DNA of 64,000 bases from Herbiconiux ginsengi (GCF_900107435.1 NZ_FNPZ01000001.1:716960-780959), one strand, 5' to 3'; positions 1 through 8,904 are shown, counted from the stretch's first letter. Notes: a model not told the origin generated them from the sequence alone. Numbers and translations are program-made.

Positions 1-1496
1 GCGTCGCGGTGCAGGCCCCGCACGCCGGCGCGACGGAACTCGTGCGCCACGTGGTCGACGAAACCAGGCGGACCCGAGACATACGCCCACCGGCCGTGCA
101 GATCGGGGATGGCGGCGGCGAGGGCCTCGGCCGAGACACGGCCCGGGCCGAGATAGTCCCAGCCCGGGGGCAGGTCGTCGGGCGCATCCGGAGCGCTCAC
201 CAGCACGCGGATGCCCGCCGCCACGAGCTCCTCGGCGTAGGCCAGCTCCTCGGGCGAGGACACCGCATACACCAGTACCACGTCGACCGGCCGGCCCACC
301 CCGCGCGAGCGCTCGGCGAGCTGACTCACGAACGGCGTGATGCCGATGCCGCCCGCGGCGAAGACGAGCGGCACACCCGGATCGGCCGGCAGCAGGAAGT
401 CACCCGCCACCCCGGTCGCCCGCACGGTCGCGCCGGGCTCGAGGGTGGCGAGCGTGCGCTTGAACGAGCTCGACGGCTGGGCGAGCTTCACGCCGACGCT
501 CAGCCGCGAGCCGTCGTCGGCCGCCGAGGTGATGCTGAACATCCGTCGCGAGCCGCGGCTGTCCACGCCGCGGTGCGGCAGCGTCAGTTCGAGGTATTGA
601 CCCGGGCGGAAGCGCACCGGTTGCAGCGGCTCGAAGTCGAAGGCCGCACTCGTGGGCGTGAGGTCGCGGCTGCCGAGGAAACGCATCCGGATGCCCCGCC
701 GCTGTCCGAAGGCGAAGGCCACGACGTTGCCCACCACGAGCGCGATCTCGGGTGAGGAGTAGACCGGCCCGAACTGGTAGGGAATCGAGAACACCACCGC
801 CACGATCGCGGCGACGAGCAGTTGCTGCCGGCGTCGCGGGGGCAGGGTCAACGGCTCACTCAGCATGAATCCGGCCAGGAAGACGATCGGGAACGACCCC
901 AGGGCGAGCGAGAGCGAATCGAGCACGGGCTGGCCGAGCACGACGAGCCGCACGGTGACGATCGCGGTGGCGATGACCACGAAGGTGAGCCCCATCGCGA
1001 GCTTGCGGGTGCGGTAGAGCACGATCAGGGCACCCACGGCGACGAACGGGAGCAGCACCGGGTTCGCCACCCACCACCCGGAGAGGTTGAGCGTGGTGAC
1101 GGTCATCACGACCGCGGCGGCGGCGACCGGGTTGAGGATGTGCCGGCCCCGGATGGCGAGCAGGTATTTCGACGCGGAGGCCACGACACCGCTCAGGGCG
1201 AGCAGGACGAGGCCCGCCGGGGCATCGGTCGGGAGGAACACCATGAAGACCAGGAGGCCCGTGATCACGGAGGACTCGAGGTGCGCGCGTGTGCGGAAGA
1301 GCAGCGCGAAGATCCAGCCCGAGAACCCGGTGGCCACGAGCGCGACCGCGAGACTCAGCACGAGCTGGAGCGGGGTGTAGAAGAGCTGCCCGAGAGCGCT
1401 CGCGATGAGCGCGACGAGGGCGATCGCGCCGAGCACGACGATCATCAGCCGATACATCGTCACGCGGCCGAGCAGGGTGTCGAGACGGGATTTCAT
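1..1496 (-). CDS. Membrane RnfD/NqrB-like protein fused to ferredoxin-NADP reductase domain (3' end outside window)
   Basis: About 498 codons are visible and the frame is still open at the window start, so the extreme C-terminus is missing. The first ~270 residues are many hydrophobic helices. They carry RnfD/NqrB signatures: KYLLAIRGRHILNP near residue 110 and FMLSEPLTLPP near residue 215. The SGAT site where RnfD/NqrB bind FMN covalently is not visible. The C-terminal part is a flavoprotein reductase: RPGQYLELTLP and RMFSIT for FAD, then GGIGITPF for NAD(P). It should take electrons from NAD(P)H in the cytoplasm and pass them through the membrane to the flavinylated lipoprotein encoded two genes upstream. 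Its ATG overlaps the apbE stop by four bases (ATGA), so the two are translationally coupled. Domain calls are firm; the electron path is inferred from the operon. Confidence 0.85.
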   Translation of the reverse strand, partial: MKSRLDTLLGRVTMYRLMIVVLGAIALVALIASALGQLFYTPLQLVLSLAVALVATGFSGWIFALLFRTRAHLESSVITGLLVFMVFLPTDAPAGLVLLALSGVVASASKYLLAIRGRHILNPVAAAAVVMTVTTLNLSGWWVANPVLLPFVAVGALIVLYRTRKLAMGLTFVVIATAIVTVRLVVLGQPVLDSLSLALGSFPIVFLAGFMLSEPLTLPPRRRQQLLVAAIVAVVFSIPYQFGPVYSSPEIALVVGNVVAFAFGQRRGIRMRFLGSRDLTPTSAAFDFEPLQPVRFRPGQYLELTLPHRGVDSRGSRRMFSITSAADDGSRLSVGVKLAQPSSSFKRTLATLEPGATVRATGVAGDFLLPADPGVPLVFAAGGIGITPFVSQLAERSRGVGRPVDVVLVYAVSSPEELAYAEELVAAGIRVLVSAPDAPDDLPPGWDYLGPGRVSAEALAAAIPDLHGRWAYVSGPPGFVDHVAHEFRRAGVRGLHRD

Positions 1497-2443
1497 GTGA
1501 ACAGTTCCCCTTGGAAATCGCGCGAGCGCTCGGCGCGTCCGTCGGCGTAGAGACGCACATAGCTGAAATGGAATGTTTCGGCGAGGCGGTGCGCGCCGGT
1601 GAAGAAGAGAGCGGTTGCGAGGCCGTCGGCGAGGGCGGTGTCGGCCGCCACCACCCAGGTGGCCACCACCTCCCGCGCCGGGTTGCCGGTGCGCCCGTCG
1701 AGTATGTGGTGCACCCCGTCTCCCCACGCCCGCCGATTGCTGGCCGACGCGCAGAGCGAGGCGTTCTGCACCTCGGCGACGCCGATCGCCTGGCCGGCGA
1801 CGAGCGGATGCTCGAGGCCCACGCGGATCGGCGCCAGGCCGGCCTGCACGAGGTCGCCACTGGCATCCACGACGTACCGATCGATGCCGGAGGCACGCAA
1901 CAGGCCCGCGACGAGGTCGACCAGGTAGCCCTTGCCGGCCGCACCGACGTCGATGACGACGGGGCGTCGGGTGATGACGACCCGGCCATCGCGCACGACG
2001 TCGGCGTTCCAGGAGGGGCGGGTCGCGGCATCCGTCGAGCCGAGGGAGGCGGACGGCCGCAGGCGGTACTCGCGGTCGTAGCCGAGCAACTCGAGATCAC
2101 GGCCCACCAGCGGGTCGACCGCGCCGTCGGTGGCGGCAGCCAACCGGTCGTACAGGTCGAAGAGGGCTGGTGCGTCATCCGGGAACTCGTGGCGACCCGG
2201 CCGCTCGGCCACGGCGGTGACGAGCGAGTCGGCGCGGAACCGCGAGTAGACCGCGTCGAACGTCTCGACGCGCTCGACCACGGCCTGACGAACGGCTGCA
2301 GGCAGCGGCTCAGGGGTCTCGATCTGCCAGTGCGTGCCGATGGCCTCGAAGTCGAACGTGGCGTGCGCGGGGGCGCCGGGATGTGTCACCGCGGATGCCG
2401 CAGGTGCGCCGGCCGCTCCGGCTGCCTCGGTCATGCTGACCAC
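1493..2443 (-). CDS. apbE: FAD:protein FMN transferase (ApbE)
   Basis: 316 aa. ApbE enzymes move FMN from FAD onto a Thr or Ser of target proteins outside or at the membrane. Family signatures visible are DVGAAGKGY (D165 to Y173), ASGDLVQAG (about 194-202) and the C-terminal ADTALADGLATALF segment that holds the metal-binding Asp/Thr region. No convincing signal peptide is present; the N-terminus is a short Ala/Gly-rich stretch. Translation may begin at GTG 2443 or at ATG 2434, three codons on; neither has a clear ribosome site, which suggests coupling to the preceding lipoprotein gene that stops at 2448. The neighbours supply both its likely substrate (FMN-binding lipoprotein) and the electron donor (fused reductase). 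Confidence 0.92.
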   Translation of the reverse strand: MVSMTEAAGAAGAPAASAVTHPGAPAHATFDFEAIGTHWQIETPEPLPAAVRQAVVERVETFDAVYSRFRADSLVTAVAERPGRHEFPDDAPALFDLYDRLAAATDGAVDPLVGRDLELLGYDREYRLRPSASLGSTDAATRPSWNADVVRDGRVVITRRPVVIDVGAAGKGYLVDLVAGLLRASGIDRYVVDASGDLVQAGLAPIRVGLEHPLVAGQAIGVAEVQNASLCASASNRRAWGDGVHHILDGRTGNPAREVVATWVVAADTALADGLATALFFTGAHRLAETFHFSYVRLYADGRAERSRDFQGELFT

Positions 2444-2447
2444 GGCC

Positions 2448-2951
2448 CTAGGAGGCGTCGGCCTTGATGGCCTCGATCGCCTCGTTGAAGCCGCCGCTGG
2501 TGAGGCTCGAGCCGGCCACGCGCGAGACGTCGATCTCGTCGATGTCCTTGCCCACGACCACTGCGGCGATGCCGTCGGCGAACTGGGTCTGGTACTGGAT
2601 GGCCGTGGGGTTGGTGGCCTCGGGGGTCACGGTGACGGCCGTGATGACGTCGCCGGCGAGGGTGACCGAGACGTCGACCTCTTCCTTGCCGTTCGGCGAG
2701 ATGTAGTTGCCCTTGGCGTCGTAGGTGCCGTCGGTGTACGTCGAGCTCCCCGACGACGCGCCCGCCTCCGCGGTGGCGGAGCCGCCGGCCGACGAGGTGG
2801 CCGACGGGGTGGAGGTGGCGGACGTGCTCGGCGCGACCGTCTCGGCATCGGCCGGCGACGCGTTCGTGTCGGTGGCGCATCCGGCCAGAGCGACGGTGAG
2901 AGAGACACCGCTCATCGTGGCGAGTGCGAGCTTCTTCTGGCGGATGTTCAT
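2448..2951 (-). CDS. FMN-binding domain lipoprotein
   Basis: 167 aa. The N-terminus is a lipoprotein signal peptide with lipobox ALAGC, giving lipidated Cys25. A Ser/Thr/Ala/Gly-rich linker (about 30-72) is followed by one FMN-binding domain (about 73-165). Such domains receive FMN covalently from ApbE at a motif close to SGATxTS. Here the corresponding stretch is AGSSLTS (146-152), so the acceptor would be Ser149 rather than the more common Thr. The protein should sit on the outer face of the membrane as the terminal electron carrier of the operon. It is the first gene, with about 180 bases upstream that contain paired direct repeats. The partner that finally receives the electrons is not encoded here. 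Confidence 0.88.
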   Translation of the reverse strand: MNIRQKKLALATMSGVSLTVALAGCATDTNASPADAETVAPSTSATSTPSATSSAGGSATAEAGASSGSSTYTDGTYDAKGNYISPNGKEEVDVSVTLAGDVITAVTVTPEATNPTAIQYQTQFADGIAAVVVGKDIDEIDVSRVAGSSLTSGGFNEAIEAIKADAS

Positions 2952-3027
2952 GCGATCTCCCTGTCGTATGGCGGTTCGTCAGCGACGGTGGCGACTGATT
3001 CGAACGTATCGATCGAGGCTGGCAGGC

Positions 3028-3058
3028 CTCTTTGAGCCTTCAATGCGTTCTCTTTGAG
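3028..3058. promoter_or_regulatory. Two CTCTTTGAG direct repeats spaced 22 bp upstream of the flavin operon
   Basis: The 9-base word CTCTTTGAG occurs at 3028-3036 and again at 3050-3058, exactly 22 bp apart, or two helical turns. The site lies about 80-105 bp upstream of the lipoprotein start, read on the minus strand as CTCAAAGAG. Spacing of this kind is typical of OmpR/PhoB-type activators binding one face of DNA. No such regulator is in the window, so the role is a guess. Confidence 0.35.
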
Positions 3059-3131
3059 GTGGCGGCTCCCGAGGGCGCCCGTCGGCCTCATCTATGACTC
3101 AACGGATGCGCGACCGGTTTCGTTCAATCCG

Positions 3132-3800
3132 TTATTCGGACTTCTGCCGGCGCAATCGCCGGAGGGTGCTGATGGTGCGCTGCTCCGGCAGGCTCCACCC
3201 GAAGCGCACCGCCAGCACGCGGATGAGTGTCGTCACGATCACGCAGCCGATGCCCGCCACGGTGATGTTCGCGCCGGTCGCCACCGCCACCACGAGGAAG
3301 ACGGCTCCGGCCGCGGCGGCGACGGCGTAGAGCGATCCGACGTGCATCACGCCGATCGGCATGCCGAGCAGGATGTCGCGCAGCATGCCTCCGCCCACCG
3401 CCGCCGCGATACCGACGAAGACGGCCGGAACCACCGGCAAGCCGACCGAGAGCGCCTTGCTCGCGCCGATGGCGCAGAAGAGCCCGAGGCTCACCGCGTC
3501 GAGGATGGTGATGGCGACGTTCAGCCGCGAGAACAACCGCTCGAGCAGCATCCCGAGGAGCGCGGCGACGATGGCGACCGGGATGTACCAATTCGACTCG
3601 AGCGCGGCCGGCACCTGGTTGAGCAGCAGGTCGCGGATGACACCACCGCCGAATCCGGTGACCACGCCGATGAGCCCGACGCCGAGCAGATCGAGGCGTT
3701 TGTCTTTGAACTGGGCCGCGAACATCGCGCCCTGCACGCTGCCGAGAGCGGTGGCGCCGAGATCGAGCCACAGGGGTATCTCGAACTGTTCGGCGACCAT
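3132..3800 (-). CDS. Trimeric intracellular cation (TRIC) channel family protein
   Basis: 222 aa, about seven hydrophobic segments. It has the two-fold internal repeat of the family (formerly UPF0126), each half marked by a GGG-x-x-RD loop: GGGVIRDLLL in the first half and GGGMLRDILLG in the second. Prokaryotic TRIC proteins form homotrimeric cation-selective (mainly K+) channels; some members were annotated as glycine transporters. The length is normal and the ATG start is followed directly by the first membrane helix. It is transcribed in the same direction as the flavin operon downstream, but about 180 bases separate them, so it is probably a separate unit. The C-terminus is basic. Confidence 0.88.
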   Translation of the reverse strand: MVAEQFEIPLWLDLGATALGSVQGAMFAAQFKDKRLDLLGVGLIGVVTGFGGGVIRDLLLNQVPAALESNWYIPVAIVAALLGMLLERLFSRLNVAITILDAVSLGLFCAIGASKALSVGLPVVPAVFVGIAAAVGGGMLRDILLGMPIGVMHVGSLYAVAAAAGAVFLVVAVATGANITVAGIGCVIVTTLIRVLAVRFGWSLPEQRTISTLRRLRRQKSE

Positions 3801-3889
3801 CCCCCAGTCATATCACGCCTGCTGAGACCGGCTGGCGCAGTCCTCTGCGGCGAGGGCGGCCGGCGCGCCGCCCCCGCCCTCGAGACCGG

Positions 3890-6352
3890 CTAGCGGATGT
3901 CGCCCTCCTGGTCGAGCACCAGCTCGGCGGCGCCACAGCCCTCGGCGGCGACCCTCACCACGATCTCGCCGGGGCCCGTGGAACGCACGGCCGCGAGCGC
4001 GCGGCCGTCGAAGGTCGGATGCGTGTCGGTCGCGTAGCTCTGATCGGGCGCGGGATTCGCGCTGCCGAGAGCCTGCAGCACCGCGGGGCCTGTCAGCGAC
4101 ACCGTGACCGGCCGATCGGCGGCGGTGAAGAGCGTGCCGTCGGCATCCGTCAGTTCGATCTCGACGAAGGCGAGAGCGGAGGAGCGATCGACCGACAGTC
4201 GCAATCCGGCGGGTTCCGCCGCCGTCAGCAGGGTGAAGCGTTCCGCCGGCGCTCCAGAGCGCAGCGCCACCGCCGTCAACTCGCCGGCCGCGTACGGCAC
4301 CGCGAACTCGGCCCGGAAGCGGTGCTCCGGCCCGGCCGGCGCGCGCCCGACCGACTGCCCGTCGAGCAGCAGCTCCACCTCGTCGGCGTCGCTGTAGACC
4401 TCCACCGTGAGCGTTCGGCCCTCGGCGCCGGGCCAGGTCCAGCTGCCGATGCTGTCGCTCCAGGTCCACGGCCCGGCGTAGAGTGTCTCGCCCTCGGGCC
4501 GCGGCCGCACGACCGCGATGTACGGTTCCGAACGCCGGCCGAACACGATCTCGCGATAATACGAGGCGGGGCGTCGGAAGCCGACCAGGTCGACGTCTCC
4601 GCACCACGCGGCGATCCACGGATACGGCGCCGAGAGCGACGGCGTCGGCTCGGCGTCGGAGAGGCACTGCGCTCGCCCGAGGCCCGCCTCGCCGAGATAG
4701 TCCCACCCGGTCCAGGTGAAGTCGCCGATCACGTGACCGTTCTGCTGCACCAGCGCCCAGTTGTCGTCGATGCGGGTGGGGAAGGTCTCGGTGCCGAGGA
4801 TGACGCGGTTCGGGAAGAGCTCGCGATCCATCACGTAGCGGCTGTCGAGGTAGTTCATACCGGCCACGTCGAGCAGCGCGAACGACTCGGCGGTGCGCCC
4901 GGTCACGAGTTCCGACGCACCGATGGCGTTCATGAACTCGCCCGGGCCGGCCATCAGGGTGTTGATGCCCGCAGTGTCGTCACCGGCGGAGCCGGCCGAC
5001 TCCGGGCCGGCCGATTCCGCACCGGCCGACGACGCCATCACCTTCACCTCGTCGAGCACCGCGAGCATCCCGTTCACCGCGTTCGTCACGAATCGAGTGG
5101 GGTCCAGCGACCGCACCTTCTCGGCCAGCTGCCGGCCCACCACGCCGCCCGCCGTCGACCCCGTCTCGGGGATCTCGTTGCCGATCGAGTACATGACAAC
5201 ACTCGGGTGGTTGAAGTCCTTCGCCACCATCGACTCCACGTCGCGTTCCCACCAGTCGGCGAAGTGCAGCGCGTAGTCGAACTCCGACTTACCCGACGTC
5301 CACACGTCAAAGGTCTCGTCGAGCACGTACATCCCGAGCCGGTCGCAGGCATCGAGCAGCGCGGGGCTCGCCGGATTGTGCGACGAGCGGATGGCGTTGA
5401 ACCCGGCGTCCTTGAGGATGCGCACCCGCCTCTCCTCGGCCGCGGGGAAGGTGGCAGCACCGAGGATGCCGTTGTCGTGGTGCACGCACGCGCCGCGCAG
5501 CTTCACCGTCTCGCCGTTCACCCGCAGCCCGTTCACCGCATCCAGTTGCAGACGACGGATGCCGAACGGCGACGACGCCCGATCGAGCGTCTCGTCTTTC
5601 CCGGCCGCCGACACCACGAGCGTCGCCTCGTACAGAACGGGTGTCTCGGCGTTCCACAGTGCCGGGTCGGCCACCCGGAGCCGCTGCCGGCTCACCGCGC
5701 TCGCGCCTGCCGGCACCGTGACGGGGGCCGTTCCCCGGGCGACCTCGTGGCCTGACGGATCGGTCAGTACCGCATCCACGTCGACCGTGCGCGCCCGGGC
5801 ACCACTGTTGCGCAGCGTCGTCGCCACCTCCACCACTGCGGCATCGTGCTCGACGTCGGGGGTCGAGATCCGCAGACCGTCGGCGGCGACGTGCACCATG
5901 CCACCAGCGAGCAGCCAGACGTCGCGGTAGATGCCGGCCCCCGTGTACCACCGCGAGTCGCGGTGCGTACGGCATTCGACGACGATCTCGTTCGCCCCGG
6001 GCTGCAGGAACGGCGTCGCGTCGACCGTGAACGAGGAGTACCCGAACGGCCGCTGGCCCGCGAAGCCGCCGTTGATCGTCACCACGGCATCGCGCATCAC
6101 TCCTTCGAACGCGATCTCGACGTGCGCATCGTCACCCGCCTCCGGTGGCAGCTCGAACGTCTTGCGGTACTGGTAGGCGCCGCTCGGAAAGTAAGCGGTC
6201 GCCCCCTCCCCCTGAGGGTCGCGCTGCCGGCCGATCTGGGCGTCGTGCGGCAGCGTCACATCCTGATAGGGCGCCGACTGCCCGCCGATCTCGGCGAACG
6301 GATTGACCTTCTCGCGGAACTGCCAGCCGTCGGTGAACAACGTGCGCTTCAT
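3890..6352 (-). CDS. Glycoside hydrolase family 2 protein (beta-galactosidase-like), copy 1
   Basis: 820 aa, no signal peptide, so cytoplasmic. The order is an N-terminal sugar-binding jelly roll, an Ig-like domain, a TIM barrel and C-terminal Ig-like/DUF4982-type domains. The acid/base Glu lies in YSIGNEIPETG (about residue 391) and the probable nucleophile Glu in ILGTETF (about 520). The ATG overlaps the stop of the Gfo/Idh gene by four bases, so it is the last gene of a LacI-controlled cassette with a sugar symporter. A low-complexity Ala/Ser/Gly/Glu insert near residues 440-462 is absent from the paralogue at 31377-33785. GH2 covers beta-galactosidases, glucuronidases, mannosidases and others; the substrate cannot be read from sequence. 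Confidence 0.9.
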   Translation of the reverse strand: MKRTLFTDGWQFREKVNPFAEIGGQSAPYQDVTLPHDAQIGRQRDPQGEGATAYFPSGAYQYRKTFELPPEAGDDAHVEIAFEGVMRDAVVTINGGFAGQRPFGYSSFTVDATPFLQPGANEIVVECRTHRDSRWYTGAGIYRDVWLLAGGMVHVAADGLRISTPDVEHDAAVVEVATTLRNSGARARTVDVDAVLTDPSGHEVARGTAPVTVPAGASAVSRQRLRVADPALWNAETPVLYEATLVVSAAGKDETLDRASSPFGIRRLQLDAVNGLRVNGETVKLRGACVHHDNGILGAATFPAAEERRVRILKDAGFNAIRSSHNPASPALLDACDRLGMYVLDETFDVWTSGKSEFDYALHFADWWERDVESMVAKDFNHPSVVMYSIGNEIPETGSTAGGVVGRQLAEKVRSLDPTRFVTNAVNGMLAVLDEVKVMASSAGAESAGPESAGSAGDDTAGINTLMAGPGEFMNAIGASELVTGRTAESFALLDVAGMNYLDSRYVMDRELFPNRVILGTETFPTRIDDNWALVQQNGHVIGDFTWTGWDYLGEAGLGRAQCLSDAEPTPSLSAPYPWIAAWCGDVDLVGFRRPASYYREIVFGRRSEPYIAVVRPRPEGETLYAGPWTWSDSIGSWTWPGAEGRTLTVEVYSDADEVELLLDGQSVGRAPAGPEHRFRAEFAVPYAAGELTAVALRSGAPAERFTLLTAAEPAGLRLSVDRSSALAFVEIELTDADGTLFTAADRPVTVSLTGPAVLQALGSANPAPDQSYATDTHPTFDGRALAAVRSTGPGEIVVRVAAEGCGAAELVLDQEGDIR

Positions 6353-7347
6353 CGGATCTCCTTCGTGTGTGTTTCGTGGTGCGAGCCCCCGAGGGCGAGG
6401 GCGAAGCGGATGCGGTCGAGCACCCCGAGCGTGCGGATGCTCGACGCGAGCGGGTGCAGCGGATGCTCGAGCCACCCGTCGAGCACCGCGTCGCTGACGG
6501 CCCGGAGCATGGGCAGGTAGCCGAAGCCCTGCCGCTCGCGCTCGGTGCGCCGCGGCGACCGCCCGAGCGCGTCGGCGAGCCCGCCCGAGCGCGTCTCGAA
6601 CGAGGTCGCCGCCCAGAACGGCGCGGCGATCGTGAGCCAGCCCGCCGTTCCGCTGATCGTGGCGGTGGGCTCGAGATATTCGACCATCGAGGCGCCGAGT
6701 TGGGCGAAGCGGTCGGCCGCGTACTCGAACGTCACGTGCTCGGCGAGGTCGACGCCGTCGGCGCGCATGCGCCCCCGCGCCTGCACCGAGTCGGGCACGC
6801 CCAGCACGTCGAGCGCCAGGGTGACGGGATAGACGCCCTGGTCGAGCAGGGTGCTGCTGGACCGCTCGGCGCTCCACCGTTCGGAATCGGGCGGGCCGAA
6901 CGGGAGCCCGAAAGATGCGCGCACGCTGCGCACCTCGCCGATCACCCCGGCCCGCAGCTCGGCGAGGGCGGCCTGGTAGAGCGGGCTGAAGCGCATCCAC
7001 ATCGCTTCCATCGCGAACCGACCGGCGACCGCCGCGGCCTCCGCGATGCGGCGCGCCTCGGCGGCGTCGACAGCGATCGGCTTCTCCACCAGCACGTGCT
7101 TGCCGGCCTCCAGAGCCCGAATCGCCAGGCTCGCGTGCAGCGCGTGAGGTGTCGCGAGGTAGACGATGTCGATGCCGGGGTCGGCGAGCATCCGGTCGAC
7201 GTCGTCGAACACGCGCTCGAAGCCGTGACTCTCGGCGAACGCCGCCCCGCGCTCGGCGGAGCGGGAGTGCACGGCGACCCGTCGGACACCGTGCACCAGG
7301 GCGAGATCGGCGGCGACGTGGCCGGACACCGTGCCGGTGCCGACCAC
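6349..7347 (-). CDS. Gfo/Idh/MocA family NAD(P)-dependent dehydrogenase
   Basis: 332 aa from GTG 7347. It has an N-terminal Rossmann fold with VGTGTVSGHVA, the family EKP motif (HVLVEKPIAV, near residue 90) and a C-terminal alpha/beta substrate domain. Members oxidise or reduce sugars and their derivatives. The usual first strand would read LGWAVVGTG, and these residues are encoded just upstream of the GTG. The frame is closed by the symporter's TGA at 7375-7377, so the only start that would include the strand is a CTG at 7371. Either the protein starts short at GTG or it uses a rare CTG coupled to the upstream stop. It overlaps the GH2 gene by four bases and probably acts on the sugar that enzyme releases. 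Confidence 0.85.
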   Translation of the reverse strand: MVGTGTVSGHVAADLALVHGVRRVAVHSRSAERGAAFAESHGFERVFDDVDRMLADPGIDIVYLATPHALHASLAIRALEAGKHVLVEKPIAVDAAEARRIAEAAAVAGRFAMEAMWMRFSPLYQAALAELRAGVIGEVRSVRASFGLPFGPPDSERWSAERSSSTLLDQGVYPVTLALDVLGVPDSVQARGRMRADGVDLAEHVTFEYAADRFAQLGASMVEYLEPTATISGTAGWLTIAAPFWAATSFETRSGGLADALGRSPRRTERERQGFGYLPMLRAVSDAVLDGWLEHPLHPLASSIRTLGVLDRIRFALALGGSHHETHTKEIR

Positions 7348-7374
7348 CGCCCAGCCCAGGTCGGAGAGCAGCCC

Positions 7375-8904
7375 TCAGCCCTCCACCCGTGCGGCGGGCG
7401 TCGCATCCGTCTCGCTCGCCGCCCGGCGTGCGGCCAGGTCGCGCTGGATGGTCGAGAGGTTCTTGTCGATGTTGAGGAAGAAGATGATCACACCCATCAG
7501 CACCGCCACGATGAGAGGCAGCCAGAGGAAGAGGAAGACCTCCATGTTCACGGCTGACGCGGGCTGCGAGGCGGCCTGCCCGTCGTAGTTCGCGGCCGCC
7601 AGCAGCCAGCCCACCAGGGCGACCCCCAGGCCGGCGCCGAAGTTCTGGCCCGCTGTCGCCGCGGCGTAGGTCATACCGTCGAGGCGCACTCCGCTCTTCC
7701 ACTCCCCGTAGTCGACGACGTCGGCCACCAGGGCGAAGAGGGCGGCAGCGGCCGGAATGCCGCCCATGGCGCGTACCAGGCCACCGGTCAGCACGAGTGT
7801 GAAGTTCGACGGGTCGATCAGCGAGATCAGCACACCGGCGATGATGATCACCACGCCGATGAGGATGAGCCGCCGCTTGCCGAACCGCCCGATCAGCGCC
7901 GGCATGAACCACATGCCGACGAGCAGCGGCGCGATCGAGATGAGACCGAGGAAGCTGTAGAGATTCGCCTCGCCGAGCACGTCGGAGGCGAAGTAGATGC
8001 CCACGCCCGCGGTGCCGGTGAGCAGATAGTTCAGCAGGAAGAAACCGAAGACGAGAAAGAAGTAGGGGTTCTTCACCAGGATGCGCACCGTCTTGCCGAA
8101 AGGCAGCTTGTCGCCGTCGGCCACCCGGATGCTGGTCTTCACGCGCTCCTTCGTTCCGAAGAAGACGATCAGGAAGGTGATGGCCGCGATGGCACCGTAG
8201 ACGATCGAGATCAGCGTCCAGCCCTGTTGCCCGCCACCGGCCGAGGTGATGATCGGGATCGTGATGAACTGCACCACGAGCGTCGTGAACAGCGCGAAGA
8301 ACGTGCGGATGACGGTGAGCGAGACGCGCATGCGACTGTTGCTCGTGATCACCGAGAGCAACGTGTGGTACGCCAGGTTCGAGCCGACGAAGCCCACGCC
8401 GAGGCAGAGGAAGTACATGATGAAGGCGTAGATCTCCTTGCCCGTCTCGTTCAGGCCCGAGGGCACGTTGAACAGCAGAACGAAGGAGATCACCACCACA
8501 GGAGTGCTGAAGAGAATCCACGGGCGGGCCTTGCCCCAGCGCGTGGAGGTGCGGTCGATGAACGAGCCGAGCACGAGATCCATCGTGCCGTCGAGCACAC
8601 GGCCGAACAGCAGCAGGGTTCCGGCGATCGCCGCGCCGATGCCCACGGTGTCGGTGAAGTAGAAGAGCAGGAACGCCGAGATCGGCGCGAAAACGAGGTT
8701 GCCGCCGATGTCGCCCACGCCGTAGGCGAGGCGTTCGCGCACCTTCAGCTTCTGGCCGCTGCCGGTGCCGGGCTTGTTGCCCGGGGCGGTCACGGCCTCG
8801 CCGACCGCGGCGGCCGCGAAGGAGGCGGTCGCCGAATCCTCGGTGCTGAGGGCGACCGCTGCCCTCGTCTGTTCCGCGGCGGTGCGGGCGGAATCTTTCG
8901 CCAT
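7375..8904 (-). CDS. GPH-family sugar:cation symporter
   Basis: 509 aa with twelve predicted membrane helices after a ~50-residue hydrophilic N-terminus. It resembles the glycoside-pentoside-hexuronide family (MelB, UidB, XynB): the start of the transporter reads RLAYGVGDIGGNLVF, followed by GRVLDGTMDLVLGSFIDRT, the conserved Asp-rich loop after helix 2 used for cation coupling. The long hydrophilic N-terminal tail is unusual for MelB-type proteins. It is the first gene of the LacI cassette and is divergent from the regulator at 9012. Its role is likely uptake of the glycoside or disaccharide that the cassette GH2 hydrolyses. Confidence 0.9.
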   Translation of the reverse strand: MAKDSARTAAEQTRAAVALSTEDSATASFAAAAVGEAVTAPGNKPGTGSGQKLKVRERLAYGVGDIGGNLVFAPISAFLLFYFTDTVGIGAAIAGTLLLFGRVLDGTMDLVLGSFIDRTSTRWGKARPWILFSTPVVVISFVLLFNVPSGLNETGKEIYAFIMYFLCLGVGFVGSNLAYHTLLSVITSNSRMRVSLTVIRTFFALFTTLVVQFITIPIITSAGGGQQGWTLISIVYGAIAAITFLIVFFGTKERVKTSIRVADGDKLPFGKTVRILVKNPYFFLVFGFFLLNYLLTGTAGVGIYFASDVLGEANLYSFLGLISIAPLLVGMWFMPALIGRFGKRRLILIGVVIIIAGVLISLIDPSNFTLVLTGGLVRAMGGIPAAAALFALVADVVDYGEWKSGVRLDGMTYAAATAGQNFGAGLGVALVGWLLAAANYDGQAASQPASAVNMEVFLFLWLPLIVAVLMGVIIFFLNIDKNLSTIQRDLAARRAASETDATPAARVEG

